Positions 18,171 through 26,713 of a stretch of DNA of 37,674 bases are shown piece by piece (the stretch's first letter is position 1; every line of letters begins with the position of its first letter). The notes under the pieces were generated by a model that was not told the DNA's origin, ran no database searches, and was given only the letters and a program-made list of their open reading frames with translations. The DNA is from Thermoproteota archaeon (lineage in GTDB: Archaea; Thermoproteota; Methanomethylicia; Methanomethylicales; JAGHCH01). Position numbers and translations under genes: made by a program. The stretch covers positions 1 through 37,674 of the forward strand of contig JAGHCH010000061.1 in the NCBI GenBank assembly GCA_021160575.1, read 5' to 3'.

Positions 18171-19154
18171 ATGGCAGTGTCCCTCAAAAACCGCTCCACA
18201 TTTTTTACTGATCGAGAAGGGGCTAATCCTCGCAGTTTACGCGGTAAAATTGACAAGTTGTCATCATGCTTTCTAGCAATAGCCTCAATTTCATCAATCT
18301 TCGTAGTTTCAACTATTGCTGCTCTTCTTCTGTATAACTTCATGAAATTCTGTGAACAAGGTTTTCTTCCAAGCATTCTCTCTGATGTGTGGCTCCCCAG
18401 TAAAGGAGAATATGGTCTCCTCCCATTCATAGCCGGGACACTATGGATTACCGCTGTTGCTATGACCATTTCTCTGCCACTAGGCTTTCTTACGGCAATC
18501 TTCATGGCAGAATACATTCCGCGGAAAATGCATTCTCCGATTAAGTCGCTGATCGAACTTCTAGCGGGAATTCCGTCCGTAGTGTATGGTATGTGGGGTT
18601 TAATGGTCCTAGTGCCTCTTGTGAGAGATCAACTTGCTCCTCTTATAGGAGGCAGCCTTGGCAAAGTTTTCCCACTATTTAGGGTGAATGTAAATATTGG
18701 TTTCAGCATTCTCGCAGCGGGGATTGTTCTTTCAATAATGGTGCTTCCAATAATGATCTCCACATCGGAGGAGGTTATGCGTGCAGTTCCTATGGAGTAT
18801 CGTGAAGCGGCTTTAGCTCTAGGTGCCACTAGGTGGCAAGCAACTAAAACGGTAGTCTTACGGCTGGCGTCCCCTGGTATCTTTGCTGGTATTATTCTCT
18901 CCTTCTGCCGTGCATTTGGGGAGACTATGGCCGTGCTGATGGTTGCTGGGAATGTAATAACAGTTCCTTCTTCACTGTTTGACCCTGCTTATCCGCTTAC
19001 AGCTCTCATTGCAAACCACCTTCCAGAGATGATCTCTATTCCATCCTATGCTTATGCATTGCTAACAGCTGGTTTCATACTGTTCGTAGTTACCTTTTCT
19101 TTCAATGTGATTGCTAGGTTAGTCGTCCGCAGACTGAAAAGAATGGGGCAATAG
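18171..19154 (+). CDS. pstC: Phosphate ABC transporter permease PstC
   Basis: Multi-TM; 'ELLAGIPSVVYGMWGLMVLVPLV...REAALALGATRWQATKTVVL'. Confidence 0.93.
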   Translation: MAVSLKNRSTFFTDREGANPRSLRGKIDKLSSCFLAIASISSIFVVSTIAALLLYNFMKFCEQGFLPSILSDVWLPSKGEYGLLPFIAGTLWITAVAMTISLPLGFLTAIFMAEYIPRKMHSPIKSLIELLAGIPSVVYGMWGLMVLVPLVRDQLAPLIGGSLGKVFPLFRVNVNIGFSILAAGIVLSIMVLPIMISTSEEVMRAVPMEYREAALALGATRWQATKTVVLRLASPGIFAGIILSFCRAFGETMAVLMVAGNVITVPSSLFDPAYPLTALIANHLPEMISIPSYAYALLTAGFILFVVTFSFNVIARLVVRRLKRMGQ

Positions 19155-19156
19155 CC

Positions 19157-19999
19157 ATGCGCAGAGCGATGATGGAAGAATTGCTGATAAAGCTTCTCAT
19201 GGCGATAGCGACCGTCGTTGTACTAGGTTTTCTTCTAGTAATTCTAGTAGATATTGCAAGAAGGGGGGTCTCTGCTCTCTCCCTGTCAATGCTTATTGAA
19301 CTGCCCAGAAATGCTGGGCGAGAAGGAGGGCTTCTCAATGCTATAGTGGGCTCCCTTTACATATCGAGTTTGGCAACATTGTTTTCAGCTTCAATTGGCG
19401 TTCCCGCCGGGCTCTACATTGCGGAATTTGAGGGTAAGTCTAGAATCGCGCGTGCAGCCAGCTTCGCAGCTGAAGTACTGTCGGGAATCCCGTCTATAGT
19501 TTTTGGAGTGTATGGATTCATCATCTTCGTAATAATGCTTAACATGGGAGTTTCATTGCTTGCTGGAGCTCTTACTCTGGCTTGCCTAGAACTACCCATA
19601 ATAATCAAGGTTACAGAGGAAACTGTAAAGCTAGTGCCCTCACATATTAAGGAAGCTGCTCTATCTCTTGGGGCTACTCGCTGGGAGGTTCTCTCCAAAG
19701 TTACTATTCGCCAAGCTGTTCCAGGCATTGCGACTGCGGTACTTCTAGCATTCGCCCGCGGAGCTGGAGAAGCAGCCCCGCTCATGTTTACTTCTGGTTA
19801 CAGCAACTTTACACCAAGCTCTCTTCTCAGCCCGGCAGCAAACCTTCCCCTAGCTGTTTACTACTTGATTATGATGCCATTTCCTGAAGCTCACATGAGG
19901 GCATACGCGGCTGCTTTCATCCTAACAATAATGGTTCTCTCCATGAATTGGTGTTCCAGGATGCTCTTTAAGAGGTGGAGTCGATATGTTGTCAAGTAA
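19157..19999 (+). CDS. pstA: Phosphate ABC transporter permease PstA
   Basis: Multi-TM; 'AEVLSGIPSIVFGVYGFIIFV...KEAALSLGATRWEVLSKVTIRQAVPGIATAVLLAFARGAGEAAPLMFT'. Confidence 0.93.
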   Translation: MRRAMMEELLIKLLMAIATVVVLGFLLVILVDIARRGVSALSLSMLIELPRNAGREGGLLNAIVGSLYISSLATLFSASIGVPAGLYIAEFEGKSRIARAASFAAEVLSGIPSIVFGVYGFIIFVIMLNMGVSLLAGALTLACLELPIIIKVTEETVKLVPSHIKEAALSLGATRWEVLSKVTIRQAVPGIATAVLLAFARGAGEAAPLMFTSGYSNFTPSSLLSPAANLPLAVYYLIMMPFPEAHMRAYAAAFILTIMVLSMNWCSRMLFKRWSRYVVK

Positions 20000-20789
20000 G
20001 AGTCTTAAAAACTTGCAGCATTCTCGCCCCTCTGTCCAAGGTAAAATAGTTGTAGAAAACTTGAATGTCTACTTTGGGAAGCACCATGTTCTCAAAAATC
20101 TCTCCATAGCCATACCAGATCGTCAAGTGACCGCGATTATTGGTCCTTCCGGCTGCGGTAAGACAACATTCCTCCGCTCGCTCAATCGGATGATAGAGCT
20201 TGTAGACGGCGCTAAGGTAACAGGCAAGGTGTTCCTAGACGGCCTTAACATCTACTCCCCGAAAGTAGATAGCTCTGATATCAGGCGCAGAGTAGGCATG
20301 GTCTTCCAAAAACCAAATCCTCTCCCAATGAGCATATATGACAACGTAGCCTTCGGGCCAAGGATACACGGCATCAGAAACAAGAAGGTTCTTGACAAAT
20401 TGGTAGAGGAATCTCTCAAAGCTGCTGGACTTTGGGATGAAGTAAAGAATAGACTTAAAGATCCCGCCGTCTCCCTCTCTGGCGGTCAGCAGCAGCGTCT
20501 CTGCATCGCAAGGGCACTCGCAGTCAACCCAGAAGTTCTACTGATGGATGAACCCACCGCTTCTTTAGATCCCATCTCCTCAGCGAAAATAGAATCCTTA
20601 ATTCGTGAGCTAAAAAGAAAGTACACTATCATAGTTGTTACCCATAACTTGCAGCAAGCTATGCGCATCGCTGATTATGTAGTCTTCCTCTTCATGGGAG
20701 AACTGATAGAACACGGAGCAGCTGATGAAATCTTCACCTCTCCAAGAAATACTAAAACTATTGAATATCTTAGGGGGGCTTTCAGCTAA
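19986..20789 (+). CDS. pstB: Phosphate ABC transporter ATP-binding protein
   Basis: 'NLNVYFGKHHVLKNLSIAIPDRQVTAIIGPSGCGKTTFLRSLNRMIELVDGAKVTGKV' and 'VGMVFQKPNPLPMSIYDNVAFGPR'. Confidence 0.96.
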   Translation: MLSSKSLKNLQHSRPSVQGKIVVENLNVYFGKHHVLKNLSIAIPDRQVTAIIGPSGCGKTTFLRSLNRMIELVDGAKVTGKVFLDGLNIYSPKVDSSDIRRRVGMVFQKPNPLPMSIYDNVAFGPRIHGIRNKKVLDKLVEESLKAAGLWDEVKNRLKDPAVSLSGGQQQRLCIARALAVNPEVLLMDEPTASLDPISSAKIESLIRELKRKYTIIVVTHNLQQAMRIADYVVFLFMGELIEHGAADEIFTSPRNTKTIEYLRGAFS

Positions 20790-20851
20790 GCCTATAATTT
20801 CCAGCTACGTAAGACAATAATGCCAGCTCTTTCCGTGCGCGGTGTCTCCTC

Positions 20852-22207
20852 GTGAAAATCGCGGTTGTCACTCCTGAAGTTTACACTTATGGCGCTATGC
20901 TGGTAGCTGGTTCCTTAGAGGAAGCTGGACATGAAGTTAAGCTGATCAAGGTCGCTGATCTACGATCTCCTCCGGTGGACGAGCTAAGAAACTACCCCAT
21001 GGTTTGCCTCGGCCTTTACTCCACCCTTCACATAGCTAAATTAGCTCCGCTTATACGGCAGCTTGCTAAAGCTGGCTGCTACACCGTTGTAGGGGGTCCG
21101 GCCGCTTTTGAACCTAGAGTGGTTTTCTACCATATTCCTGAAGTTGATGCAGTGGTGGTTGGTGAAGCTGAAGACTCTATAGCCGCTTTAGCCAACTTGT
21201 TCTCTAAAGCCTCTCCTAAGCCTCCTCCAAAAGACCTTGAAGGTATTCCTGGGGTATTTTTCGTGGAGGGCGATGAAGTTGCTGGCACTCCTCCTAAACC
21301 AGTAGACTTGGACAAGCGCCCTCCACCCAAGATCCCCCCAGACATCTACAGAGAGAACATTCGAGGAGCCAACGTCTACATGGAGATTCTCCGCGGCTGC
21401 CATGGCAACTGCACCTTCTGCCAAGTGCACTGCATGTTCGGGAGAGTTATCCGCTGTAGAGCTCTAGAAGACGTAGTTGCCGAGGCTAGGGAGTTCTCAA
21501 GAATGGGAGCTTCAAGAATAGCCATTAGTGGAGGCACAGTCACCTACTATAGATGCAGCGGCTATTCTTTCACCGACCTCCTCCATAGCCTCTCTTCTCT
21601 AGTCGGTCCTGACAATCTTTCAACACCTGACGTTAGAGTTGATGCAGTGGATGATGAAGTGCTTGAAGCTATAAAGAGGTACACAATAGGGTGGATTTTC
21701 TACGGCATAGAGTCTGGCAGCCAGAGAATGCTCAATAAAATGCGTAAGGGAATTACCCTCCAGCAGATCAAAAATGCTGTGGAAATGGCTAGAGAACTTG
21801 GGGTAAAGGTGGCCGGTTCCTTTATCGTCGGCTATCTAGGAGAGAGCGATGAAGACTACGAAGAGACCAAGCAGCTAGTGGAGGAGCTTTCTCTCCACGA
21901 CTGCTTTGTCAGCATAGCCGAGCCTTTGCCCAGAACCCCCTACCTTGAAGAGGTGCTCAAGTCACCCCTCTCTGAAAACCCAGTGTTCGTAAAGGATCAA
22001 GGGCTCTATGGGAGGAAGTATGGGCTTACAGTGGCTGAAGCGAGAGCCTTCGACCTCATGATAACTGGCTTCATCTCAAAGCCTAGGCTGGAGCTTCTGT
22101 CAAGAGATGTCGAGCTCTCCTTCCTTCAAGAAGCGAAGAGGCAAGGGGAAGATATACGAAAAGCAACCCTAATGCTGCGGCAAGCCCTCACTCAGCTCTC
22201 TCTATGA
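20852..22207 (+). CDS. B12-binding radical SAM protein (MJ0865/TIGR04014-like); candidate MCR glutamine C-methyltransferase
   Basis: N-terminal cobalamin-binding Rossmann-like domain, then the radical SAM motif CxxxCxxC in 'ILRGCHGNCTFCQVHCMFGRVIRCR'. Confidence 0.75.
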   Translation: MKIAVVTPEVYTYGAMLVAGSLEEAGHEVKLIKVADLRSPPVDELRNYPMVCLGLYSTLHIAKLAPLIRQLAKAGCYTVVGGPAAFEPRVVFYHIPEVDAVVVGEAEDSIAALANLFSKASPKPPPKDLEGIPGVFFVEGDEVAGTPPKPVDLDKRPPPKIPPDIYRENIRGANVYMEILRGCHGNCTFCQVHCMFGRVIRCRALEDVVAEAREFSRMGASRIAISGGTVTYYRCSGYSFTDLLHSLSSLVGPDNLSTPDVRVDAVDDEVLEAIKRYTIGWIFYGIESGSQRMLNKMRKGITLQQIKNAVEMARELGVKVAGSFIVGYLGESDEDYEETKQLVEELSLHDCFVSIAEPLPRTPYLEEVLKSPLSENPVFVKDQGLYGRKYGLTVAEARAFDLMITGFISKPRLELLSRDVELSFLQEAKRQGEDIRKATLMLRQALTQLSL

Positions 22208-22991
22208 TCTGATCTACTAGTCCTAGAATCTCCCTAGTCTCCTCCACCACGTAGTCCGCGACTTCAAAAAGTTCTCTGGGCTTCTCCTCTCCATCTTGAA
22301 GCGTCAAAACCGAAATATCCGCGTGTATCATAGCTTCATAGTCGTTTAGATCGTTACCTATCATGAAAACTAAGCCATAAAAGCCCTTCAACCTCTCCAC
22401 GATCTCCGCTTTCTCATAGGGATCTGCGTTAGCAAAGGTAAAGTAGCTTGAAATGCCGAGCTTCTTAGCCAGCTTGCCCACCGAATTTCTGCAGTTCCCC
22501 GAGACCAAGAAGAAGTCAATTCCTCTCTTCTTTAAGCCGCCTATGAGCTCCACAATCCCCGGGTAAAGCTCCCCACCTAAGCCTACACAATGGGAGGGCC
22601 TTCTAATCTCACCGTCAACAATTACAGCTAATCCAGTGCCATACTTCGTTTTACCTGTGCGCAGCACCTCCAAATAAGCTGCTTTAAGTCCTTCAGCTAT
22701 TCGTCTAAAATTTTCTTCTTCCTTCAAGCTAAGGCGATAGATTTTCACAGCTTCCTCTTTCGATATTCCTACGTAATAGCTGGCAACAGCCCTTGCCTTC
22801 TCCAAGAACTCCCCAGGGTCTTTTGTAACCCTACTTAAAGGCCCCTCTAAATTCACAAGAGCTCTCTTTGCAGAGGAGACCAACTCGATAACTGAGATCT
22901 CCTTAAGTAGTTTACCACCCCAGCAGTCAACAACTACCCTATAGGGCTTGAGGATAGTCCCCGATACGTCAAAGACTATTGCTATCCTCAA
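22188..22991 (-). CDS. HAD-superfamily hydrolase (archaeal, P-type-ATPase-like HAD)
   Basis: HAD motifs 'IVFDVSGTI', 'FFLVSGNC' and 'VFMIGNDLNDYEAMIHADISV'. Confidence 0.85.
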   Translation of the reverse strand: MRIAIVFDVSGTILKPYRVVVDCWGGKLLKEISVIELVSSAKRALVNLEGPLSRVTKDPGEFLEKARAVASYYVGISKEEAVKIYRLSLKEEENFRRIAEGLKAAYLEVLRTGKTKYGTGLAVIVDGEIRRPSHCVGLGGELYPGIVELIGGLKKRGIDFFLVSGNCRNSVGKLAKKLGISSYFTFANADPYEKAEIVERLKGFYGLVFMIGNDLNDYEAMIHADISVLTLQDGEEKPRELFEVADYVVEETREILGLVDQIIERAE

Positions 22992-23006
22992 GGATGTTAC
23001 ACCGCT

Positions 23007-23324
23007 TCAGCCCACGCAACCGCTGTCGTAAATTTCTTTTTCAAGAAGCTCCTCTGCACCCTCCTCCTCCAAGCTCCTTCTAGGCTTCAACTCAACCTCC
23101 GCTTTTACTCTTTCCTCTTTCTTCCTTCTTCTCTCCATCAGCTCAAGAACTCTCTTTAGCTCCTCCTCCGAAGAGGGCTCAAGATACTCTACGCTATAGA
23201 GAAGCCCGGTAGTGTCTAGCTCAGCCCATAACCCCCCTATTTCATCTCTTACAACACTAATAACCCTACCAACGGTGCCAGTTCCCTTATACCTCACCAC
23301 ATCCCCAATTTTCACAGCTTCCAT
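23007..23324 (-). CDS. DUF2098 family protein
   Basis: 'IGDVVRYKGTGTVGRVISVVRDEIGGLWAELDTTGLLYSVEYLEP', SH3-like, typical of methanogen DUF2098. Confidence 0.75.
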   Translation of the reverse strand: MEAVKIGDVVRYKGTGTVGRVISVVRDEIGGLWAELDTTGLLYSVEYLEPSSEEELKRVLELMERRRKKEERVKAEVELKPRRSLEEEGAEELLEKEIYDSGCVG

Positions 23325-23477
23325 GATTAAGCATCCCCCACCAATCTTATTACACGCCCCCCTATAACAGAGTTCCTCTCCAGCGAATTTCTCCTAAGAT
23401 TATCACCCGGCATCAGCTGCGTATCTCAAGACCATAAACTATATTTCAGCAGTCCAAAATTATATCTCAGCTCCCTA

Positions 23478-24458
23478 GTGGGGATGGGTTCCTTGCTACA
23501 AGAGAGCTTACAGCAAATCACCGAGGAACTTCGAAAGTTTCGAGGGCTCTCAAGGAAGTCCTGCATAGGCGACATCTTGAAGGTCTTCGGAGAAAGAGAA
23601 TTCGATGACGCTGGTTTCCTCGATATAGATGACTTCTATATAGTGGTCTCAACCGATGGGATAACCGAAGATCTGGTGAAGGCGGATCCATGGCTAGCTG
23701 GCTACTACTCCGTGCTGGTAAACGTGAACGACGTTGTTGTGAAGGGAGCTAAACCTCTAGGCTATGTCAACGTAGTTTCCTCTCCTAACAGTCAAACCCG
23801 GCTGATGATAGCCAAGGGCATCGAGGCCGCGCTTAAGAAGTATGGGCTGAAGCTCTTGAAAGGGCATACACACCCTGACACTTCTTATGAAGCTATAGAT
23901 GCCGCGGTGATAGGCGTTGCGAAGCGCATTGCAAGAAGCTCCACGGCAAAGCCAGGGGATAGCATCCTTCTTGCAGTAGACCTCGACGGCTCCTTTGGAC
24001 AGAAGGGATGGGTAAAGTGCTTCGACTCTACTCAGCATAAAAGCCCTGAAGAACTCCGGCAAATGCTCTTCACAGTAATCGACGTGGTCGAGTCCTCATT
24101 GGTCACCGCTTCAAGAGACGTCAGCGCCCCCGGAATCATCGGGAGCATTGCCATGCTCTGTGAGTCAAGCAACGTTGGTGCTTCCATCAACCTAGAAGCG
24201 GTACCAAAGCCTGAAAATACCTCTATCGTCGATTGGCTTACCGCTTATCCAGCCTTAGGTTTTATCTTCACAACGTCCAAAGCCCGAGAATGCCTCCGCC
24301 TACTCGAGAGCAAGGGTTACCACGTTTCTGTCATAGGCGAAGTCAACAATACTAAGAAAATCACCCTACAATACCGAGGAGAAAGCGAAATCTTTGCAGA
24401 TCTTAACACAGAGTCTATCTTCGGCTTCAGAAAGCCCATACACCCCTGCCTACCCTAA
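23478..24458 (+). CDS. Methanogenesis marker 2 protein (AIR synthase-related)
   Basis: 'DDAGFLDIDDFYIVVSTDGITEDLVKADPWLAGYYSVLVNVNDVVVKGAKPLGYVNVVS' PurM/AIRS-like fold with marker-2-like context (DUF2098, NikR, mcr). Confidence 0.75.
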   Translation: MGMGSLLQESLQQITEELRKFRGLSRKSCIGDILKVFGEREFDDAGFLDIDDFYIVVSTDGITEDLVKADPWLAGYYSVLVNVNDVVVKGAKPLGYVNVVSSPNSQTRLMIAKGIEAALKKYGLKLLKGHTHPDTSYEAIDAAVIGVAKRIARSSTAKPGDSILLAVDLDGSFGQKGWVKCFDSTQHKSPEELRQMLFTVIDVVESSLVTASRDVSAPGIIGSIAMLCESSNVGASINLEAVPKPENTSIVDWLTAYPALGFIFTTSKARECLRLLESKGYHVSVIGEVNNTKKITLQYRGESEIFADLNTESIFGFRKPIHPCLP

Positions 24459-24842
24459 GTGCATAAAGGCCGTTCTAAGCTGCTTCACGCCCCTTGTAGT
24501 CTTTAACCCGGCGATGAGTTCCTTTACTTTCTCTGATTCCCCTGAAATCACTAAAACTTCAAGGCAGCTCTTTTCATCGACATGAACGTGCATTAAGGAG
24601 TTTATGACATCTCCATATTCATGTTGAACTTCGAGAAGCTCTCCCCTCTGCCTCCTATCATAGAGGATCGTGATGGTGGCAATCACCTGTCCCCTTACAT
24701 CCTCGTACTCATGGTGATCAGCAATGAAGTTTCTGAGTGCTTGCCTGAAGAGTTCAGAACGACTGGCATATCCATACTTTTTAGCGACTTCATCGAGCTG
24801 AGAGGTTAACTCCTTTGGGAGTGAAATGCTTATAATGTTCAT
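24450..24842 (-). CDS. nikR: Nickel-responsive regulator NikR
   Basis: RHH N-terminus 'ISISLPKELTSQLDEVAKKYGYASRSELFRQALR'. The C-terminal 'QHEYGDVINSLMHVHVDEKSC' keeps the H-x10-H-x-H-x5-C spacing of the E. coli NikR Ni site (H76/H87/H89/C95). Confidence 0.93.
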   Translation of the reverse strand: MNIISISLPKELTSQLDEVAKKYGYASRSELFRQALRNFIADHHEYEDVRGQVIATITILYDRRQRGELLEVQHEYGDVINSLMHVHVDEKSCLEVLVISGESEKVKELIAGLKTTRGVKQLRTAFMHLG

Positions 24843-24887
24843 TTTTCCAGCTCCTTATTAACTACTAATCCTCAATCCTCTTAAATA

Positions 24888-24916
24888 TTATTAACTTAAT
24901 GAAGGAAAATTAATAA
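24888..24916. promoter_or_regulatory. Candidate NikR operator, inverted repeat TTATTAA-N15-TTAATAA
   Basis: Perfect 7+7 inverted repeat with 22-bp half-site period in the nikR/znuA-like divergent intergenic region. Confidence 0.45.
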
Positions 24917-24950
24917 GTCTCCTCATCTTCATTTTCAAGTAGGAGGTTTC

Positions 24951-25934
24951 ATGCGTTTAACCATTTTAGTAATACTGCTGTTGTTTCTCTTAATACCTAC
25001 AACTGGAGGAGCCCTTGAAAATAAGGTAGTGGTAGCTGTCTCCGTGCCTTCGCTATCATATATTGTAAAAAGTGTTTTAGGAGATTATGCTGAAATAGTG
25101 GTTATAGTTCCGGAAGGTGTAGATCCACATCTCATCCAGTTCTCTCCCGATCTCCTCTCCAAGGTTTCTAATGCTGAACTCCTCGTGCTGACAGGGCATC
25201 TCCCCTTTGAGCAGAAGCTCTGTCAAGAAGTTGGCCCTCAGAGGTGTCTCACACTTAAAGACTACTTAAAGGAGGGCGCTGTTCTGCTGAAACTGCCTAG
25301 TGGCGAGTTAAATCTTCACGCCTATTGGTTACATCCAAAGAATGCTCTCGCAATAGCCTCGGCATTGTGCAAGAGAATTTCCATTTTGCATCCTGAGTTG
25401 AAAGATTTCTGTGAGACCTCTCTGGCAAAGTTCGCGGATGATGTGCAACAGTTCTTGAAGAGTTCCTCCTCAATTATGAGGGAGCGTCAAATGGTCAACT
25501 GCCCTGTTCTGGTGGTCTTCCCAGCCGAAATGTACATTGCCAATGCATTCAACTTGACAGTAGCTGAAGTCTTAGTGGAAGGTGAGCTGGCCCCCTCAGC
25601 TGAGAAGTTGTCGAAGATCTCCGAGATGGTGGAGAAGGGAGAGATTCAGCTCATAGTAGCATCTGATGTGTCAATGTATACTAAAGCTGGTGAATACGCT
25701 GAAGGCTTCGCGAGAGATCATGGAGTGCCATTAGTCCGCGTTGCTGTCCTCTCTGGAGCTTTCTCTGACTACCTCGACTTGATGTACTACAATTTGGGGG
25801 TTATTACATCCTCCTACTTGAAGGGCTCATCAAAGAGTCATAGCGATCTCTCCTTAGTTCTAGTGCCTATACTCGCAGTAGTAGCATCTATTGCAGCCGC
25901 TGAAAGCTTCATCCTGTGGGGGAGAAAGCCTTGA
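24951..25934 (+). CDS. Metal ABC transporter substrate-binding protein, ZnuA/TroA-like (possible nickel)
   Basis: Signal peptide; 'VVVAVSVPSLSYIVKSVLGDYAEIVVIVPEGVDPHLIQFSPDLLSKVSNAELLVLTGHLPFE'; C-terminal hydrophobic anchor. Confidence 0.85.
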   Translation: MRLTILVILLLFLLIPTTGGALENKVVVAVSVPSLSYIVKSVLGDYAEIVVIVPEGVDPHLIQFSPDLLSKVSNAELLVLTGHLPFEQKLCQEVGPQRCLTLKDYLKEGAVLLKLPSGELNLHAYWLHPKNALAIASALCKRISILHPELKDFCETSLAKFADDVQQFLKSSSSIMRERQMVNCPVLVVFPAEMYIANAFNLTVAEVLVEGELAPSAEKLSKISEMVEKGEIQLIVASDVSMYTKAGEYAEGFARDHGVPLVRVAVLSGAFSDYLDLMYYNLGVITSSYLKGSSKSHSDLSLVLVPILAVVASIAAAESFILWGRKP

Positions 25935-26713
25935 GCTATGCCATAGAAGTTGAAAACCTCACAGTAACTCTCAACTCTACAGTTGTACTTGATAGTCTCT
26001 CCTTCAAGCTGCCGCATCCAAGCTTTCTGGCAATTATGGGCCCTAATGGTGCTGGAAAGACTACTCTGATTAGAGTTCTTCTAGGCTTTCTGAAGCCGGT
26101 GAAAGGGAAAGTTAGAGTTTTTGGAATAGATCCAGTTGAGCATCCATCTGGAGTGAGGGCTCTAGCTGGGTATCTTCCTCAAAAGGAGAGAATTTCCTTC
26201 GAGATTCCCATGTGCGTGAAGGATGTTGTGTTGATGGGTAAGCTTCTCAAGAAATCTCCTCCAAGGGTTCCCACCCGAGAGGATATTGAAGCTGCGAGAG
26301 ATGCTCTCCGCGCTGTAGGCCTCGAAGAACTCTGGAACCGCTGTTTTCGAGAACTCTCGGGAGGGCAGCAGCAGCGCGTTCTCCTCGCTAGATTGCTAGT
26401 CGCTGAGCCTAAGATAGCCTTCCTCGATGAGCCCTTTGCCGGTGTAGATGTGCAAACTCAACAAGCGTTAACAGCTCTCCTCCATAAGCTGGTGCGGGAA
26501 AGGAAGGTAACCATTGTCCTTGTAACTCACGATGTGAACCCGATTCAAGAGCACACCGACTACATCTTGTTGCTGAACAGGAAGGCGATAGCCTTCGGAC
26601 ACCCCACGGAGGTGATTACCTCGGAGAATCTCTCCAAGATGTATGGTGCTCCCATCAAGGTCATTCAGTATGGTCAATATTGCTATGCCATCACAGGTGA
26701 TGTCCATGCTTGA
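25916..26713 (+). CDS. Metal ABC transporter ATP-binding protein, ZnuC-like
   Basis: Walker A 'GPNGAGKTT', signature 'LSGGQQQRVLLARLL', Walker B 'IAFLDEPFAGVD'. Confidence 0.92.
   Translation: MGEKALSYAIEVENLTVTLNSTVVLDSLSFKLPHPSFLAIMGPNGAGKTTLIRVLLGFLKPVKGKVRVFGIDPVEHPSGVRALAGYLPQKERISFEIPMCVKDVVLMGKLLKKSPPRVPTREDIEAARDALRAVGLEELWNRCFRELSGGQQQRVLLARLLVAEPKIAFLDEPFAGVDVQTQQALTALLHKLVRERKVTIVLVTHDVNPIQEHTDYILLLNRKAIAFGHPTEVITSENLSKMYGAPIKVIQYGQYCYAITGDVHA

Noticed and set aside
20822-22207. The B12-radical SAM protein as part of the pst operon
   Set aside because: A 62-nt gap and unrelated function; proximity to pst is probably incidental.
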